From Treponema sp. (GTDB lineage Bacteria > Spirochaetota > Spirochaetia > Treponematales > Breznakiellaceae): DNA of 8,422 nucleotides. Positions 5,923-8,422 of the stretch are shown piece by piece; positions within the stretch are counted from its first letter, which is position 1; each line of letters begins with the position of its first letter. Under the pieces are notes generated by a model. The model had not been told where the DNA came from, ran no database searches, and saw only the letters and a program-made list of their open reading frames with translations. The DNA lies in contig JAISPY010000178.1 of assembly GCA_031274565.1 (NCBI GenBank), forward strand, positions 1 through 8,422, given 5' to 3'. Made by a program: the position numbers and the translations under genes.

Positions 5923-8422
5923 TCAAAAATAATAGTGATACTCCACATATGATGATTTCTCACTTTCACCCGCGCTGTTTATCGCGGTTACCTTGTAGTA
6001 TACATACCCCTCCCTAATCCAGCCGCTATCACTACAGACAGGTGCAAATACTGTTTTAAGAAAAGAGTATTCGCCATTAGCGCTGATACTAGAATACACA
6101 TTGTAAGATGTTGCCCCAGAAACACTGTCCCAGCTTACCTCTATGGTACCTATTCTTGGAGACGTTGCATTTAATCCGGTAGGTACATTTGGCACGGTTG
6201 CGATTGTTACGGGACCGGCAGAGGCTGACTGGACGCTCTCTCCGTAGTCGTTGACCGCGGTTACCTTGTAGTAGTAGCTGATACCTGGTATTATATCCCA
6301 ATCAGTATATGATCCATCTGCATCACTCACTGCCTGGTAATGTCCTGCAGCGCTGCCTTCACTGCGATAAACGGTATAATATTCCGCGCCGCTTACTTCG
6401 TTCCACTGTACAAAAATATAGGCTCCTGCCTCAAATGCCGATACACCGGTGGGTGCGCCTGGCGCTTGTCCGCCGCCGCCACCCCCCTGAGTTTTTGCGG
6501 AAGTGTATGCCGATTGGGAACTCGTTCCGTTGGCGTTGGTTGCGGAAACTTTGTAGTAATACGTGGTATCCGACTGCAATCCGGTATTGGTGTATGATGT
6601 GGTTGACGAGGTACCCACCTGGCTGTAGTTTCCGGAAGCGCTGCCGCTGCGATAAATGGTATAGCCCGTTGCGTTGCTCACCGTGTTCCACGTTACCGTA
6701 ATGCTGCTTGATGAAGCAGCGGTTGCATTTACGCCGGTGGGCGCGCTTGGCGCGGACCCGCCCGGACCGCTTGAATAACTTCCGCTTGAGATTGCGGCTT
6801 TTATACTGGCTATCTCCGATTCTGACAAAGACGTACTAGCATCCAGCACAAGATAGATAACCGCGGTTTTATGTTCTACCGTTGAATTCGGTACACCTGT
6901 TGTGTTAATCTCGCTTTCCCGATTCCAGGTTGTACTGCCCGCCGGTCTTAGCCATTGCTGTGTATTCGTACGATCTACCGTTGAATCATAATTCTGAACA
7001 TTGGTAAACTCAAAATCGAGGCCCTCTGTCCCCATGGTTCCGATTATTGGACCGCTTCCTTGATCAGCGCTGATACCGCCTGCATAGGTAATCGCTACTA
7101 ACCTGAACTCTGAGCCGGAACTACTAAGCGTTGCTTCGATATATCTCGTGGAACTTTCGGCGTCAACCTTTCCTGCGGCATCGAATGTCCATCTATATCT
7201 TGCGCCGGCATTCTGAGTTGTTGTCATGGTTATGGTAGTATTGGTATAGACAACATTTAAGCCTTCGGCTATACCCCGGAACGTTGCTTTTAATTGGTCA
7301 AAATCGGACAACTGTGTAAAGTAAGGATTGCCGGACACCGGATCTGTTCCGGTTGTAGCGGCGGCTTCCAATCTTGAATTGAACAATGCCTGGTTATCCG
7401 GGCTTACAATTCCGGTAGATGGGTTTTTTAGATCAGAGCCGAGTATTCCAACGGAATAGGCTTTGATGGTTTTACCCGCAATAGTCCGGTTAGCGATCTG
7501 TCCTTTAACATAATTGATGTAATTGGTCAGCCCGTCTGTAGTAACTTCGCCTGTCGTCTCATTAACTACGGTAGGAAATGATTGACCTTCAAGCTGGTAA
7601 TTAGGCCCGCTGCTATTGGCTGAATTTGAAAGCATCCCGTGAGACTGGTTATCCAGCCCGTCGGTAAAAGTGATGATGCTCACCGTATCAAGATTGGCGG
7701 GGTACGAAGTTTCATTGGCCTTTAAATCCGCCAGGGCTCTGTGTACCCCAAGGAACATGGTTGTACCGCCCTGTGTAGCGCGGGTATAATCATTCGCTAT
7801 TTTACTTTTAAGCGTATTATAATTTGCCGCGTTGTTAAGCAAAATCGGAGGACTCGTTATAACGGTTGCGTCTCCGGCAAACGATATGATCCCCACATAC
7901 ACGCCTTCGTTGCTGCCTGTGGTACCACTGGCTTCACCGTATAAAATATCAAGAAATCCCCTGTCATCGGGATCCGTTCCGCCGCCGCCTGTCCACTGGG
8001 CGGTAAAAGTTACATTCCCGGTTACCGTATAGCTGCTTCCCTCCGCATACGGAGTTCCGCCGCTTACCCAGCCGTTGAATGTTTTCCCGCTGGGCGCCGT
8101 CATATTCCCCTGACCCGGCAGGGTGATAAGCGTCCCCGAAGTGACCGTTTGAATCCCCGGCGGAGTCCCGCTCCCCTCGCCTACGGTATAAGTTACCGTG
8201 TAGCTTGTTCCGTCACTAACTATCCACTGGGCGACAAAGATTACATCCCCGGTTACCGTATAGCTGCTACCCGCCGCGTAGGAAGTTCCGCCGCTTACCC
8301 AGCCGTTGAATATTTTCCCGACGGGGGGGGGGGGGGGGGGGGGGGCATTTTACCCGGCCCCGCCGGGGGTAAAACGGCCCCCCAATTGGCCGTTTTATAC
8401 GCCGGGGGTGGACCCCCCCCCA
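5923..8422 (-). CDS. Large modular surface protein, 3' part (Flg_new repeats, vWA-like, FN3)
   Basis: Partial gene: the frame stays open to the right of the ATG at 8103, so that codon is internal, and the true start lies outside the window. Order from the N-terminal side: a degraded InlB/Listeria-Bacteroides (Flg_new) repeat, a partial copy (8224-8325) and a complete copy (about 7993-8202), each ending in AQW. A GGGGTDPDD linker follows, then a vWA-like region with VYVGIISFAG, GGTTMF (about 7753-7770) and ITFTDGLDN (about 7646-7672). Next come a beta-rich segment, KTAVIYLVLDASTSL (DASTS at 6829-6843), and three FN3 domains (about 6488-6757, 6199-6467, 5926-6194). A polyglycine linker separates the first two FN3 domains. 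The last ends in YHYYF. The architecture suggests an extracellular adhesin or glycan-binding protein, possibly lipid-anchored. The expected DxSxS metal motif is missing from the start of the vWA region. The frame is disturbed at the poly-G tract, 8323-8345. Confidence 0.8.
7993..8422 (-). repeat. Tandem 231-bp coding repeats (77 residues)
   Basis: CCACTGGGCG begins at 7993 and again at 8224, a period of 231 bases, exactly 77 codons. Over the first 102 bases the two copies differ at about 13 positions by my count (near 87% identity). Encoded motifs are FNGWVSGGTPYAEGSSYTVTG and FNGWVSGGTSYAAGSSYTVTG. Bases 8346-8422 align with 8101 onwards, i.e. the start of a further unit, but are strongly degraded and shifted by 14 extra bases. 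Confidence 0.75.
8323..8345. other. 23-base poly-G tract, probable contig-end artefact
   Basis: Twenty-three consecutive G residues interrupt the repeat where the neighbouring copy reads GGGCGCCGT. The next landmark (CAT) is 245 rather than 231 bases from its counterpart, so the tract carries 14 surplus bases and breaks the frame. The remaining 77 bases are unusually rich in G and C runs, ending in eight C residues. This suggests low-quality sequence at a contig end. A real phase-variable tract is possible but less likely. Confidence 0.6.

Noticed and set aside
8101..8103. ATG at 8103 as the start of the FN3 protein
   Set aside because: The frame is open upstream and encodes the rest of the same Flg_new repeat, and there is no ribosome-binding site or signal peptide at this point.

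Overview
The window looks like the end of a contig from a diderm, gut-type bacterium. A Treponema-like spirochaete is my best guess. The guess rests on a lipoprotein with a relaxed lipobox, a TonB-dependent receptor, and a large surface protein that combines InlB/Flg_new-type repeats, a von Willebrand A-like region and fibronectin III domains. Nothing here is a taxonomic marker, so this is inference.

Layout. (1) Bases 1-495 are AT-rich and hold a broken PIN-domain (VapC-like) gene with no proper start and no native 3' end. Composition jumps to GC-rich near 495. (2) Bases 496-704 have no convincing gene, but contain a strong hairpin flanked by a 9-base direct repeat. (3) Bases 705-2021, minus strand, encode a full-length DUF1015-family protein. 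(4) Bases 2022-2644 are a divergent control region. They contain a near-consensus sigma-70 promoter (TTGACA-17-TATCAT), a cobalamin riboswitch aptamer starting at about the predicted transcript start, then about 330 bases of leader with a ten-codon open frame behind a strong ribosome-binding site. (5) Bases 2645-3427 and 3439-5478 form a tight two-gene operon: a lipoprotein and a BtuB-like TonB-dependent receptor. (6) Bases 5479-5922 are a convergent intergenic region. It holds a clear three-way-junction fold and an intrinsic terminator for the minus-strand gene. (7) From 5923 to the right edge, minus strand, lies the 3' part of a large modular surface-protein gene. It runs into a 23-base poly-G tract and a low-complexity tail that is probably poor sequence at a contig end.

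How the parts work together. The riboswitch, lipoprotein and receptor form a coherent cobalamin (or related corrinoid) uptake unit: plentiful intracellular cobalamin should shut off production of the surface lipoprotein and its outer-membrane transporter. The DUF1015 gene is divergent from this unit and the FN3 protein converges on it; neither has an evident functional link to it.

Most interesting points: a surface lipoprotein of no recognised family under B12 control beside the receptor; the leader ORF and possible long-range pairing onto the lipoprotein ribosome-binding site; the 103-base three-way-junction element after the receptor gene; and a vWA-like region whose first metal-site motif is missing from its usual place, while a DASTS motif appears about 270 residues further on.
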